Source: Solobacterium sp.
Lineage (GTDB): Bacteria > Bacillota_I > Bacilli_A > Erysipelotrichales > Erysipelotrichaceae
Assembly: GCA_017512725.1 (NCBI GenBank)
Contig: JAFWEW010000027.1
Location: 1-43,302, forward strand
DNA length: 43,302 bases
Direction: 5' to 3'
Under the pieces are notes generated by a model, which was not told where the DNA came from, made no database searches, and saw only the letters and a program-made list of their open reading frames with translations. The translations under genes and the position numbers were made by a program. Shown piece after piece: positions 24,649-33,792 of this stretch. Within the stretch, counting starts at the first letter, position 1; every line of letters begins with the position of its first letter.

Positions 24649-26339
24649 AGCCGAATGAGTATATCCGGCTGGAGCCGTCTCACTGTCATAACTGTCTGAG
24701 ATGCGTTCGGGCATGCCCGACCAACGCAATGACCTATCTCAAAAACCAGCCGACGATCGTAGAGGAAGAATGCATTCTCTGCGGAAGATGCTACAGTGTG
24801 TGTCCGCATGACGCAAAAGCGGTTATTACCGATCTCGACCGGGTGAAGGAATGGCTGAACCAGCACCAGCAGGTGATCATCAGTACTGCCCCGAGTTTTG
24901 TTGCAGTGTGGCCCCAGTTTGAATCTCTGGCAAAGATTCTTGAAGGACGCGGATTTTCCGAAGTCCGGGAAACAGCGGAAGGCGCAAAGCTTGTCACAAA
25001 GGCATTTAAGAATCTGATCGATGAGGGAAAGATGGAAAACATCATTACGACCTGCTGTCCTGCGGTTAATTCCCTGATCGAAAAACAATATGGCGAACTG
25101 ACGCCGTTCATGGCCCCGGTCGTTTCACCGATGATCGCCCATGGCCGTCTGATCAAGAAAGAACACCCGGAAGCCAAGGTGGTCTTCCTTTCACCGTGCA
25201 TTGCCAAGTTCCGGGAGATCCGCGATGAACGGTTCGCGGGTGCGATTGATGCCTGCATCGGCATGGATGAACTGCTGCAGTGGATTTCCGGAAGTCTGAA
25301 AGAAACGGAAAAAGCCGACTGGAAGGATTTTGAAGGTTCCATTGCCCGGCTCTATCCGACTCCGGGCGGTATTTTGAACTGCATTGAGCATGACAACCGA
25401 AATTACAAATATGTCGATGTTGAAGGAATTGACCGGATCGAAAAAGTACTGGATGCCATGAAGGAAGGCACACTGAAAGGCTATTTCTTTGAGATGTCTG
25501 CCTGTATCGGTTCCTGTATCGGCGGTCCACTGCTCTCGCACTTCAAACACAATGAATGGCTTGGACAGAGCGTGATTCGTGAGAATGTCGATATGAATGC
25601 CAAGATTTCCGGTGGAGAGCTTCCGCTGGATCTATCGGCAGAATGGAAGCCGGAAGATATCTGGAGACCGCGTCATACGGAAGAAGAAATTCAGGCGCAG
25701 ATGGTTGCCATGGGCAAGACCGCGCCGGAGAAGATTCATGACTGCGGTGCCTGCGGATATGAGACCTGCCGTCTTAAGGCAATTGCGGTGCTTGACGGAA
25801 AGGCGGATCCGCGGATCTGTCTGCCGGAGGCACTGGAACGGGCTGAATCGCTCTCCAATGTCGTCATTGAAAATACGCCGAACGGCATCATTGTCTTTGA
25901 CAAGAATCTGAATGTGCGCGAAATGAATCCGTCTGCACGCAAGATGCTGGATCTGGATATGGTCAATCCGACCGGAATGCCGATTCTGTCTGTGCTTCCG
26001 GACGATGCTCTGGAACGTCTTGTGCGCATGTGCGGCCGGAAGACCGAGTACATCCGTGTTTACTACGAAAACTACAAGAAGCTGCTTGACCATGCGATCG
26101 TAAATGTCGAGAATCAGGAGCTGTATGTTGTGATTCTGATGGACCGTACCGATGAAAGCAATCGTGAAGAGAAACTGCGGATCATGCGTGAGCGTACGAT
26201 CGATGTCACCTCAGCAGTCATTGATGAACAGATGCGCACCGTTCAGGAGATTGCCAGCCTGCTTGGCGAGACAACCGCAAAGTCCAAGGTGGCTCTGACG
26301 AATCTGAAACGTGCCATGGATGAGGACGACAATGGATGA
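24645..26339 (+). CDS. Sensory-type [FeFe]-hydrogenase with PAS domain (HydS-like, group C)
   Basis: The 564-aa protein has, in order: two [4Fe-4S] ferredoxin motifs (CHNCLRCVRACP, CILCGRCYSVCP); an H-cluster domain with L1 TTCCPA (Cys137-Cys138), L2 SPCIAKF (Cys185) and L3 SACIGSCIGGP (Cys287-Cys291); a Cys cluster DCGACGYETCRLKA of the Fe-S (Fes) type near residues 365-390; and a PAS domain (VVIENTPNGIIVFD). L3 departs from catalytic hydrogenases. Group C enzymes of this layout are thought to sense H2 and signal through the PAS region to a kinase or phosphatase. Here the next gene, overlapping by 8 nt, is a PP2C phosphatase. Confidence 0.88.
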   Translation: MKPNEYIRLEPSHCHNCLRCVRACPTNAMTYLKNQPTIVEEECILCGRCYSVCPHDAKAVITDLDRVKEWLNQHQQVIISTAPSFVAVWPQFESLAKILEGRGFSEVRETAEGAKLVTKAFKNLIDEGKMENIITTCCPAVNSLIEKQYGELTPFMAPVVSPMIAHGRLIKKEHPEAKVVFLSPCIAKFREIRDERFAGAIDACIGMDELLQWISGSLKETEKADWKDFEGSIARLYPTPGGILNCIEHDNRNYKYVDVEGIDRIEKVLDAMKEGTLKGYFFEMSACIGSCIGGPLLSHFKHNEWLGQSVIRENVDMNAKISGGELPLDLSAEWKPEDIWRPRHTEEEIQAQMVAMGKTAPEKIHDCGACGYETCRLKAIAVLDGKADPRICLPEALERAESLSNVVIENTPNGIIVFDKNLNVREMNPSARKMLDLDMVNPTGMPILSVLPDDALERLVRMCGRKTEYIRVYYENYKKLLDHAIVNVENQELYVVILMDRTDESNREEKLRIMRERTIDVTSAVIDEQMRTVQEIASLLGETTAKSKVALTNLKRAMDEDDNG

Positions 26340-27513
26340 GAAGATTTATATCGATGCATACTGGCGTTCTCTGAACCATTACGGGGAAGAACTCTGCGGT
26401 GACCGTGTGCAGATCCGCAGAAGTGACGACTGTATGGTAATGGTGCTTGCGGACGGACTGGGAAGCGGTGTAAAGGCAAATATTCTTTCCACACTGACCA
26501 GTACGATTCTCAGCGAGATGATCTTTTCGGGAATGCTGCTGTCCGATGCGGTAGAGACAATCGCAGATACGCTTCCGGTATGTTCGGAGCGGGGCGTAGC
26601 CTATTCAACCTTTACGATTGTACAGATCTATTACGACGGCGCTGCATATATTGCAGAGTTTGATAATCCTGCCTGTATTATTCTCAGAGACGGCAAGGCG
26701 CTTGAACATGAGCGGCAGTGCGAGGAAATCAACGGAAGGAATATCTATATTACGAATCTTCTGGTTCAGCCGGGAGACCGTTTTGTGACGTTCTCGGATG
26801 GCGTTCTCCATGCGGGTGTCGGCATGACACTGAATTTTGGATGGGGTCACAGTGAAGTCACGAAATTCCTGGAAGATTCCATCAAGCAGGAAGACAATGC
26901 CCGTGAAATCACCCGGATCCTTCTGACCAATGTCGACTATCTTTACGGCGGCAAGCCGGGAGATGACTCTACGGTAGCCTGCCTGAATATCATTCCATAT
27001 TCCGAAACCCGGATCATGGTCGGACCGCCTTCTCAGAAAGAAGATGATGAGAAGGTTGTAAAACGACTGCTGGCGGCGAGCGGGAAAAAAGTATGCTGCG
27101 GAGGAACAACCAGTAATATCGTTTCCCGTGTCACCGGCAAGGAGATCACGACCGACAGTATTCTGAATATGACATCCGATGTTCCGCCGAAAGGTTTTAT
27201 TGACGGCATCGATCTTGTTACGGAAGGTGTTCTGACGCTTCAGAAGGTTTCGAGGTACCTTAGACGTGCTGCCGAAGATACAAATTATGAAGAAGAGCTG
27301 GAACTGTCGAAAGAAGAAGACGGCGCATCCTGTCTGGTACGGGTGCTGCTGCTTTCCAGCGGTATTACCTTCATGGTAGGCCTCAGTGACAATCCGGCGC
27401 ATTCAGCGATTGACTATTCGCCGATCAGCCTGAACGCCAAGATTGCGCTGATCAATGAAATGGCAGATGATCTGAGGAAGATCGGCCGTATTGTTCACGT
27501 GGAGATGTATTGA
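26332..27513 (+). CDS. SpoIIE-type PP2C serine/threonine phosphatase linked to the sensory hydrogenase
   Basis: The 393-aa protein has SpoIIE/PPM motifs with metal-binding Asp in VLADGLGSGVKAN and GDDSTVA. The first 220 residues or so are the phosphatase domain. The last 170 (from about MVGPPSQKEDDEK) form a second region I do not recognise, with Cys in GKKVCCGGTTSN. The start at 26332 lies inside the hydrogenase gene with GAGG upstream; an in-frame ATG at 26311 would only lengthen the overlap. Co-translation suggests the H2 or redox state seen by HydS sets phosphatase activity. The substrate is unknown. The RsbW-like kinase at 3701 is a conceivable opposite number but is not linked. Confidence 0.88.
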   Translation: MDEKIYIDAYWRSLNHYGEELCGDRVQIRRSDDCMVMVLADGLGSGVKANILSTLTSTILSEMIFSGMLLSDAVETIADTLPVCSERGVAYSTFTIVQIYYDGAAYIAEFDNPACIILRDGKALEHERQCEEINGRNIYITNLLVQPGDRFVTFSDGVLHAGVGMTLNFGWGHSEVTKFLEDSIKQEDNAREITRILLTNVDYLYGGKPGDDSTVACLNIIPYSETRIMVGPPSQKEDDEKVVKRLLAASGKKVCCGGTTSNIVSRVTGKEITTDSILNMTSDVPPKGFIDGIDLVTEGVLTLQKVSRYLRRAAEDTNYEEELELSKEEDGASCLVRVLLLSSGITFMVGLSDNPAHSAIDYSPISLNAKIALINEMADDLRKIGRIVHVEMY

Positions 27514-28073
27514 TGAGTGAGTGGCTGGATCCATCGTCACTGCACTGGATGCGTATGCCGTCCATGTATATGTTCAAGGAAAACCGTCTGGTTCTGGAAA
27601 CAGAACCGCATACGAGTTTTCATTCGCTTTCCTTTGACTCGACCAATGCATATGGGATGCTGCTGGATCCACAGATGAATTTCGGCTTTACCGTACGCGT
27701 GGATTACGGGTTCCGGGGAATCGAAGATGAATGCGGGATCCTGCTCAAACGGAACAATCTTCACTGGGCAAAGGCAGGCATCGAATCCAAACAGGATTCT
27801 CTGGATCTTGCCTGTACGGTCTATTCTCATGGATACGGGGACCGCAGCTGCAGGGAACTCGGCAGCGGGATCCGGTGGATGTATTTCAGAGTTTTATTCT
27901 GGAACGGGAATGCCCGCTTCCAGTACAGTTTTAACGGAGAAAAATACTCCGACATGCGATGGCTTCATTTCGCCTCCAGCGCGGAACCGGTGATTGCAGG
28001 TGTATATGCCTGCAGTCCGGGGAATTCCTATTTTGACTGCGAGTTTTCGGAGATGAAGCTGAGAGTGATTTAA
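27513..28073 (+). CDS. DUF1349-like beta-sandwich protein
   Basis: The 186-aa protein resembles the DUF1349 (concanavalin-like) family by its pattern of aromatic beta-strands, for example DECGILLKRNNLHWAKAGIE and GIRWMYFRVLFWNGNARFQYS. Members are uncharacterised and may bind carbohydrate. The ATG overlaps the phosphatase stop by 1 nt, with GTGGAGA upstream. A TTG one codon earlier is a less likely start. No signal peptide is present, so it is cytoplasmic. Its place at the end of the hydrogenase-phosphatase unit is unexplained. Confidence 0.75.
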   Translation: MSEWLDPSSLHWMRMPSMYMFKENRLVLETEPHTSFHSLSFDSTNAYGMLLDPQMNFGFTVRVDYGFRGIEDECGILLKRNNLHWAKAGIESKQDSLDLACTVYSHGYGDRSCRELGSGIRWMYFRVLFWNGNARFQYSFNGEKYSDMRWLHFASSAEPVIAGVYACSPGNSYFDCEFSEMKLRVI

Positions 28074-28088
28074 AAGGGGGACTTAACC

Positions 28089-29312
28089 ATGAGTACTGCT
28101 GAACGGCTGATGCGGTATTGCCGCTTTGATACACAGTCCGATCCTTCTTCCGGTACCCATCCGTCTTCCAAAAAGCAGTTTCAGCTTGCAGAACTGCTTG
28201 TGGAAGAACTGAAGGAACTCGGACTTAAGGATGCATCTGTAGATGAAAACTGTTATGTGTATGCGCACCTGGAATCCAATCTGGACAAGCCGTGCAGAAC
28301 GGCCGGTTTTATTGCGCATATGGATACTGCACCTGACTTCAACGGCAGCGGAGTCAATCCCCAGATCATTGAGAACTATGATGGAACGGATATCGTTCAT
28401 GCAAACGGACTGATCACAAAAGTAAGTGATTTTCCGGATCTGAAGCGATATGCTGGAAAATCATTGATTGTCACAGACGGAACCAGTCTTCTGGGTGCGG
28501 ATGACAAGGCGGGAATTGCGGCAGTCATGGAGACCCTGAGTTATTATCGGGACCATCCGGAAATGAAGCATGGAACGATCGCCGTTGCCTTTACACCGGA
28601 CGAAGAGATCGGCGAAGGTGCGATGTTTTTTGACCCTGCCAGGATGAAGGCGGATTTTGCCTTTACGGTAGATGGTGACCGGCTGGATGTCTATTCGGAT
28701 GAAACATTTAACGGAGATGCAGCACATGTTGAAGTGACTGGTGTTGCAGTTCATCCCGGGTCTGCCAAGGGAAAGCTGGTCAATGCGGCGCTTGTTGCGG
28801 CAGAATTTGCAGGACTGCTGCCGGATTATCTGACGCCGGCACATACGGAAGGAAGAGAAGGCTTCATCAGCCTGCAGAAGATTCAGGGAGAAATTTCGCA
28901 GGCTTCACTGGATTATATTCTGCGGGACCATGATATTTCCCTGCTTGAGAAATATCACCGGATCATGGAAGAGACCGCCGCACTGCTTAACGGCCGTTAT
29001 GGCGAGGGGACGGTAAAAATCACATTCCAGGAAACCTACCGGAATATGAAAGAAGCGCTGAAGGATCATCCGGAAGTTTCGCTTCTGGCAGAAAAAGCAC
29101 TGAAAGCCATCGGCTATGAGCCAATGAATGTTCCGATCCGCGGAGGTACCGACGGCTCTCATATTTCATTCATGGGACTGCCGTGTCCGAACATCGGAAA
29201 TGGAGGCGGTAATTTTCATGGACCGCATGAGTACTGCGTTATCGAAGAGCTGGAAGATACTTCCCGGCTGATAAGAAAGATTGCTGAACTGACAGCGGAG
29301 GAAGCAGAATGA
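28089..29312 (+). CDS. pepT: Peptidase T (tripeptide aminopeptidase)
   Basis: Removes the N-terminal residue from tripeptides in the cytoplasm. The 407-aa protein shows M20-family zinc-site sequences: AHMDTAPD, GADDKAG and TPDEEIGEGA, and IRGGTDGSHISFMGLP near the C-terminus. AAAGGGGG precedes the ATG, 15 nt after the DUF1349-like gene. It overlaps the kinase gene by 4 nt. Confidence 0.95.
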   Translation: MSTAERLMRYCRFDTQSDPSSGTHPSSKKQFQLAELLVEELKELGLKDASVDENCYVYAHLESNLDKPCRTAGFIAHMDTAPDFNGSGVNPQIIENYDGTDIVHANGLITKVSDFPDLKRYAGKSLIVTDGTSLLGADDKAGIAAVMETLSYYRDHPEMKHGTIAVAFTPDEEIGEGAMFFDPARMKADFAFTVDGDRLDVYSDETFNGDAAHVEVTGVAVHPGSAKGKLVNAALVAAEFAGLLPDYLTPAHTEGREGFISLQKIQGEISQASLDYILRDHDISLLEKYHRIMEETAALLNGRYGEGTVKITFQETYRNMKEALKDHPEVSLLAEKALKAIGYEPMNVPIRGGTDGSHISFMGLPCPNIGNGGGNFHGPHEYCVIEELEDTSRLIRKIAELTAEEAE

Positions 29313-30232
29313 TTATCACATGCACATTAAATCCGTCTCTTGATTACTACATGGAGACAACGCATCCGCTGCAGGCGGGTGAAACGATCCGGAGTGATCT
29401 CGAATACTATGAGGCCGGCGGAAAAGGAATCAATGTATCCATCGTACTGAACAATCTTCAGGTACCAAGCCGGGCAACAGGATTTGTCGGAGGCTTTACA
29501 AAGGATTTCTACATTCAGCTTCTGGAAAAGTATTCATATATTCAGCCCAACTTCACTTATATCGACGGGCATACCCGCATTAATGTGAAATTTGAAGATG
29601 GAAAGAATGAAACAGAACTGAATGCGGCCGGACCGTATGTCACAAACAGCGATATGGAAAACCTGATGCTCAAGACCAATCGTCTGGATGAGGGTGATTA
29701 TTTTGTTCTGGGCGGCGGCTGTCAGGATTATCTGATGGAATATGTTACAGCGATGCTGGAACGGCTGATGAATGATGGTGTACGGGTCTGTCTTGATACG
29801 AACCGCAGAGTTCTGGAAGCGGTACAGCAGTATCATCCGTTTCTCGTAAAGACAAGGGATGTCTATGAAAACCGGCATGCCGGGAAAGTGCTGAGCAAAG
29901 ACGAACTGATCGATGCGATGCTTGCGATCCATCAGGCAGGCACTTCCAATGTCCTCTGTACAACAAACGGAGGCCGGGAAGCGTATTACGCCAGTGAAAA
30001 GGGTGTTTATTATTCAAAAATGACAAATCACGACCGTGCGGTCAGTATGATCGGTACAGGAGACGCATTAGTCGGCGGCTTCCTGATGAGTTCTCTCAGT
30101 TCTCTGGATACCGTTGACGCGTTCCGGTTCGGATGCTGCTGCAGTGAAGCGACTGCCTATTCAAAAGGATTTGCGACAAGAGAAAAGGTCATGAAGCTGT
30201 ATGAAACCAGTGAGGTTGAAAAACTGCGTTAG
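29309..30232 (+). CDS. PfkB-family sugar kinase (1-phosphofructokinase / tagatose-6-phosphate kinase type)
   Basis: The 307-aa protein begins ITCTLNPSLDYYMET, the start typical of FruK/LacC enzymes, and has the N-terminal substrate motif GGKGINVS and the catalytic GTGDALVGGF. The usual second-motif spelling is GAGD or GSGD, so Thr here is a small departure. The sugar phosphate cannot be told, and no PTS genes are adjacent. Coupled to pepT by a 4-nt overlap. Confidence 0.9.
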   Translation: MIITCTLNPSLDYYMETTHPLQAGETIRSDLEYYEAGGKGINVSIVLNNLQVPSRATGFVGGFTKDFYIQLLEKYSYIQPNFTYIDGHTRINVKFEDGKNETELNAAGPYVTNSDMENLMLKTNRLDEGDYFVLGGGCQDYLMEYVTAMLERLMNDGVRVCLDTNRRVLEAVQQYHPFLVKTRDVYENRHAGKVLSKDELIDAMLAIHQAGTSNVLCTTNGGREAYYASEKGVYYSKMTNHDRAVSMIGTGDALVGGFLMSSLSSLDTVDAFRFGCCCSEATAYSKGFATREKVMKLYETSEVEKLR

Positions 30233-30263
30233 CAGAAGGCTTGCGGCATAAAACAGATGGGAG

Positions 30264-30269
30264 TATTAT
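30264..30269 (+). promoter_or_regulatory. Possible -10 box just upstream of the thioredoxin-like lipoprotein start
   Basis: TATTAT, then 7 nt (ACAACTC), then the ATG at 30277. No Shine-Dalgarno. A weaker member of the leaderless pattern. Confidence 0.35.
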
Positions 30270-30276
30270 ACAACTC

Positions 30277-30924
30277 ATGATGAAAAACAGATGGATAACA
30301 GCAGCAGTTGCGGCAGTGATGCTGGTCGGGTGCACACCGACTTCGGAAGGCTCCGCAGTCAATACGGAAACTGCACCTGCAGAGACCGAAACACCCAAAA
30401 CGGTAATCACCAACCAGGTGGATATCCGGGCATTGAATGACCCGGCAGATCTCAGCGGTTATCAGTGGCTTGAGGACGATGAACCGGCATTTGTGGAGAT
30501 CTCGCTTCAGGAGAGCATTCGGATGTTTTCCGAAGGCGGCTCGGGCATCGTTGTTTACAGCAGTGATACCTGTCCCTGGTGCAACCGTGCAATACCGATT
30601 CTGAATGAAGTACTCAAGGAAAAAGGGGTCCGGGCTTATTACATTGACACCAACCAGCCGATCGCATCGGATGCGGTAACTTCCATGGAACTGTATAACG
30701 AACTGTGCGGTTACATCAGTTCCATTTTTGAAACTAACGATGAAGGAGAGCCGACCTTCCAGATTCCGGAAGTGATCGCGGTGAAAGACGGAGAGATCGT
30801 CGGACACCATCTTTCCCTGGTCGATGGATTTGTACTATCCGATTCGGACATTCAGATGGATGATTCTCAAAAAGAGGAACTCCGCACGATTTACAGAGGA
30901 TTGATTGAGGCATGTGCAGACTGA
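30277..30924 (+). CDS. Thioredoxin-fold lipoprotein with CPWC motif
   Basis: The 215-aa product has a short basic start, a hydrophobic segment and lipobox MLVGC, then a Glu/Thr-rich tether and a thioredoxin-like domain with the redox motif SSDTCPWCNRAIPIL. The domain acts outside the membrane, probably as a thiol-disulfide oxidoreductase or glutaredoxin-like protein. Two adjacent ATGs (30277, 30280) are possible starts; the open frame to 30241 would spoil the signal sequence. It ends in its own terminator. Confidence 0.85.
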   Translation: MMKNRWITAAVAAVMLVGCTPTSEGSAVNTETAPAETETPKTVITNQVDIRALNDPADLSGYQWLEDDEPAFVEISLQESIRMFSEGGSGIVVYSSDTCPWCNRAIPILNEVLKEKGVRAYYIDTNQPIASDAVTSMELYNELCGYISSIFETNDEGEPTFQIPEVIAVKDGEIVGHHLSLVDGFVLSDSDIQMDDSQKEELRTIYRGLIEACAD

Positions 30925-30938
30925 CACATGCTTTTTTT
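30910..30938 (+). terminator. Intrinsic terminator overlapping the lipoprotein stop codon
   Basis: GCATGTG and CACATGC pair around 8 nt that include the TGA, followed by seven T. The following gene starts only 33 nt later, so it must have its own promoter in that gap. Confidence 0.9.
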
Positions 30939-30958
30939 CCGGCCTTTGAAAAGAGATG

Positions 30959-30964
30959 TAATAT
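30959..30964 (+). promoter_or_regulatory. Possible -10 box directly upstream of the GNAT gene
   Basis: TAATAT, then 7 nt (TTAATTG), then the ATG at 30972. It lies in the 33-nt gap after a strong terminator, with no Shine-Dalgarno, so a leaderless start is the simplest reading. Confidence 0.45.
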
Positions 30965-30971
30965 TTAATTG

Positions 30972-31448
30972 ATGAATCTGTTCGATTATTTCTTTCCGAA
31001 AGAAAAACGAATCATCGGCGAAGCAGTGGATCTGGCGGAAGAACAGGTATGGGAAGCAGACAGTTCCAACGACTACGTGCCGTCCTTTTTCTATGGTATT
31101 TACGTACATAATGGAAGACAGCGTATCGGCTATTGTGATCTGAGAGTCGGATATAATCTGGAACTGTATTTTGCCGGTAATATCGGCTATCACATTTATT
31201 CCCCATTCCGCGGGAATCATTATGCCTATGAAGCCTGCAGGATGCTGGCGGAAATTGCGAAGGAGAAGGGAATGGACCGGCTGATTATTACCTGTTCCCC
31301 GGACAATGAGGCCAGCCGAAAGACGATCGAACGTCTTGGAGCAGAGTATCTTGAAACGGTACCCGTTCCCAGTGATCACTGGCTGTACCGGAGAGGCGAG
31401 ACGATCAAGCGTGTCTATCGTTACGACCTGAAGGGACATGCGGTATAA
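30972..31448 (+). CDS. GNAT-family N-acetyltransferase
   Basis: The 158-aa protein has a GNAT core with a divergent acetyl-CoA loop (SPFRGNHYAYEACRML) and the later strand and helix ITCSPDNEASRKTIERLGAEYL. The substrate is unknown. A TTG one codon upstream is possible, but the ATG is preferred. Its last codon overlaps the -10 box assigned to the cardiolipin synthase gene. Confidence 0.88.
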   Translation: MNLFDYFFPKEKRIIGEAVDLAEEQVWEADSSNDYVPSFFYGIYVHNGRQRIGYCDLRVGYNLELYFAGNIGYHIYSPFRGNHYAYEACRMLAEIAKEKGMDRLIITCSPDNEASRKTIERLGAEYLETVPVPSDHWLYRRGETIKRVYRYDLKGHAV

Positions 31449-31449
31449 T
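31444..31449 (+). promoter_or_regulatory. -10 box directly upstream of the cardiolipin synthase start
   Basis: Perfect TATAAT straddling the GNAT stop codon, then 6 nt (ATCAAT), then the ATG at 31456. A half-matching TTACGA lies 17 nt upstream. Confidence 0.5.
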
Positions 31450-31455
31450 ATCAAT

Positions 31456-32991
31456 ATGCGTCGGCTGATTCAGATCCTGACCAGCAGAATTGTCATTCTG
31501 GCGATACTTGTACTTTTGCAGATATCGCTTCTTTTTATATGGGTTTACCAGACAGCACTCTATTACAGTATTATTCCGCTGTTTGAAATACTTGCCCGTC
31601 TCCTTGCGGTATATGTTGTAAACAAAGAAGAGGACAGTCAGTACAAGATCGCATGGATTTTTCTGATTCTGGCGCTTCCGGTACTGGGGAGTATTCTGTT
31701 CCTTCTGTGTTTCGGGCGGAAAATGCCAAAACGTCTTGCCAAAGGAACGATCGAAGCGGATACCCGGCTGAAAGATCTTCTGAAACAGGATGATCATGTG
31801 GTGGAAATTTTGAAGAAGGAAAATCCGGAAGACTATCATTACTTTAATGCCGGTATTTCCGTCTCGGGTTATCCGGTTTATCGAAATACCGATGTTGTCT
31901 ATTATGAAAGCGGGGAAGAACTGCTGCCGGCACTTCTGGACGCATTGAAACAGGCGAAACAGTTTATTTTTCTGGAGTACTACATCATTCAGACCGGCGG
32001 CACGATGTGGAACCAGATCCTGGAAATCCTGAAGCAGAAAGTCAGTGAAGGCGTTGAGGTAAAGCTTATCTATGATGATTTCGGATGCTATACCCGCATG
32101 CCGCGCCATTATGACAAAACTCTGAATCAGCTTGGAATTGAGACCTATCGGTTTAATCGGATGCGCCCGGCACTGCTGATTAAGATGAACAACCGGGATC
32201 ATCGCAAGCTGTGCATTATTGACAATCAGATTGGGTTCACCGGCGGAATCAATATTGCAGACGAATACATCAATGCGATTCACCCATACGGCTACTGGCG
32301 GGATTCGGCAGTGCGTATTGAAGGAGATGCGGTTACCAGCATGACGATTATGTTTCTGGGCATGTTTTCTTATCTTCGCCGGGATGAAAAGGAAATTGAC
32401 TATACGCGGTATATCCTGCGCCATGAGGTAAAGCATCAGCCTGGCTGCTGGTTCCAGCCGTTCAGTGATACTCCGACCGATGAGATTGACGCGGGTCTCA
32501 ATATGCATTTAAACCTCGTAAGCAGCGCCAGAAAGTATGTTTATCTTGATACGCCGTATCTTGTAGTGAACAGCAACATGATCAGTGCCTTATGTCTGGC
32601 GGCACGTAATGGAACGGATGTACGGATTATGACGCCGCATGTGCCGGACAAGCAGATTGTATTCCAGATTACCCGTTCAAATTACCGTAAACTGATAGCG
32701 TCGGGTGTCCGGATTTATGAATATATTCCCGGATTCAATCATCGCAAAAATGTGGTTGCAGATGATACGATGTGTTTGGTCGGTACGATCAATACGGATT
32801 ATCGAAGTTATTATCTGCAGTTTGAAGATGCAGTACTGATGCGCAATCCCAAACTGGCAGAAACGATGCGGCTCAGTTTTGAAAACGGGCTGAAAGACGC
32901 AAAGGAGATTACACTGGAGGAGTGCATGGAAACCCATCCGGCCGTTCGGCTGTATCGGGCTATTATGGCACTGGTTGCTCCGCTGTTTTAA
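31456..32991 (+). CDS. cls: Cardiolipin synthase
   Basis: Condenses two phosphatidylglycerols at the membrane. The 511-aa protein has two N-terminal membrane segments (through about residue 75) and two phospholipase D motifs: DHRKLCIIDNQIGFTGG with His249 and NHRKNVVADDTMCLVGTIN with His429. The second reads H-x-K-x4-D as required. An in-frame ATG at 31438 would add six residues, but it overlaps the GNAT gene with GGG too close to serve; the ATG at 31456 follows TATAAT at a leaderless distance. Confidence 0.93.
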   Translation: MRRLIQILTSRIVILAILVLLQISLLFIWVYQTALYYSIIPLFEILARLLAVYVVNKEEDSQYKIAWIFLILALPVLGSILFLLCFGRKMPKRLAKGTIEADTRLKDLLKQDDHVVEILKKENPEDYHYFNAGISVSGYPVYRNTDVVYYESGEELLPALLDALKQAKQFIFLEYYIIQTGGTMWNQILEILKQKVSEGVEVKLIYDDFGCYTRMPRHYDKTLNQLGIETYRFNRMRPALLIKMNNRDHRKLCIIDNQIGFTGGINIADEYINAIHPYGYWRDSAVRIEGDAVTSMTIMFLGMFSYLRRDEKEIDYTRYILRHEVKHQPGCWFQPFSDTPTDEIDAGLNMHLNLVSSARKYVYLDTPYLVVNSNMISALCLAARNGTDVRIMTPHVPDKQIVFQITRSNYRKLIASGVRIYEYIPGFNHRKNVVADDTMCLVGTINTDYRSYYLQFEDAVLMRNPKLAETMRLSFENGLKDAKEITLEECMETHPAVRLYRAIMALVAPLF

Positions 32992-32994
32992 CTT

Positions 32995-33786
32995 ATGGAA
33001 CTGAAGAAAGAAAAACGAATCGTTATTATAGTACTGGCGGTCCTTCTGACGATGATCGCTGGTTTGACTGTGGCCGCAATGATCCTGCGGAACCAGGATG
33101 CAGAAGCAGGGGAAGCGGTGGCAGATCCGGTGGAAACCATCGATTCGGAGGAAGAACTGTCTGTTCCTCCGTACTGGGTAAATAACGTTGAACTGCCTTC
33201 CGCCGGCGGAATTGAAATCATTCATTCGCATATCCCGTGGGATGGCTCCCGCAGACCGGGTGAGGTGCGTGAAATCTGGTATCTGACCATTCACGAAACG
33301 GATAACCGCAGTTCCAGTGCGGACTCGGGCGCACATAATTCCCTGCTGGTGAATGACACGAGCGATATTACAGGCTGGCATTATACGGTTGATGACCACA
33401 GCATTTACCATAATATTCCGGATAATGAAATCAGCTGGAATGCGGGGGACAACCGTACATCACCCGGCGGAAATCTGAACGGCATTGGCATTGAGATGTG
33501 TGTTAATCTGACCAACGATTTTGACCGGACGCTTCGGAATACTGCCGCTCTTGCGGCAGAACTGCTTGTGACATATGATTTGAGCGTTGAAGATGTGCAT
33601 CTTCACGCAGACTTTATGGATAAGGTATGCCCGCACCGGCTGCTGAGCGAAGGCAGAGTGCCGGAGTTCTATGAAATGATCCGTCAGGCATATATCCAGA
33701 AAGCAAAGGAAAAGCTGAGCAGTCAGATTCTCTCTCTGCCTGCGGAAGCTGCAGAAAAGACGGCAGAAGAAAATAAAGAGGAGTAG
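32995..33786 (+). CDS. Membrane-anchored N-acetylmuramoyl-L-alanine amidase (Amidase_2)
   Basis: The 263-aa protein has an N-terminal membrane anchor (RIVIIVLAVLLTMIAGLTV) and an external Amidase_2 domain. The zinc-site residues are likely His in LTIHETDN, His in DVHLHADF and Cys in KVCPHRLL, with GIGIEMCVN between them. Such enzymes cut the bond between MurNAc and the stem peptide. It starts 3 nt after cls with no clear ribosome site, so it is probably coupled to it. The C-terminus is a short charged helix. Confidence 0.9.
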   Translation: MELKKEKRIVIIVLAVLLTMIAGLTVAAMILRNQDAEAGEAVADPVETIDSEEELSVPPYWVNNVELPSAGGIEIIHSHIPWDGSRRPGEVREIWYLTIHETDNRSSSADSGAHNSLLVNDTSDITGWHYTVDDHSIYHNIPDNEISWNAGDNRTSPGGNLNGIGIEMCVNLTNDFDRTLRNTAALAAELLVTYDLSVEDVHLHADFMDKVCPHRLLSEGRVPEFYEMIRQAYIQKAKEKLSSQILSLPAEAAEKTAEENKEE

Positions 33787-33792
33787 TTTCAG

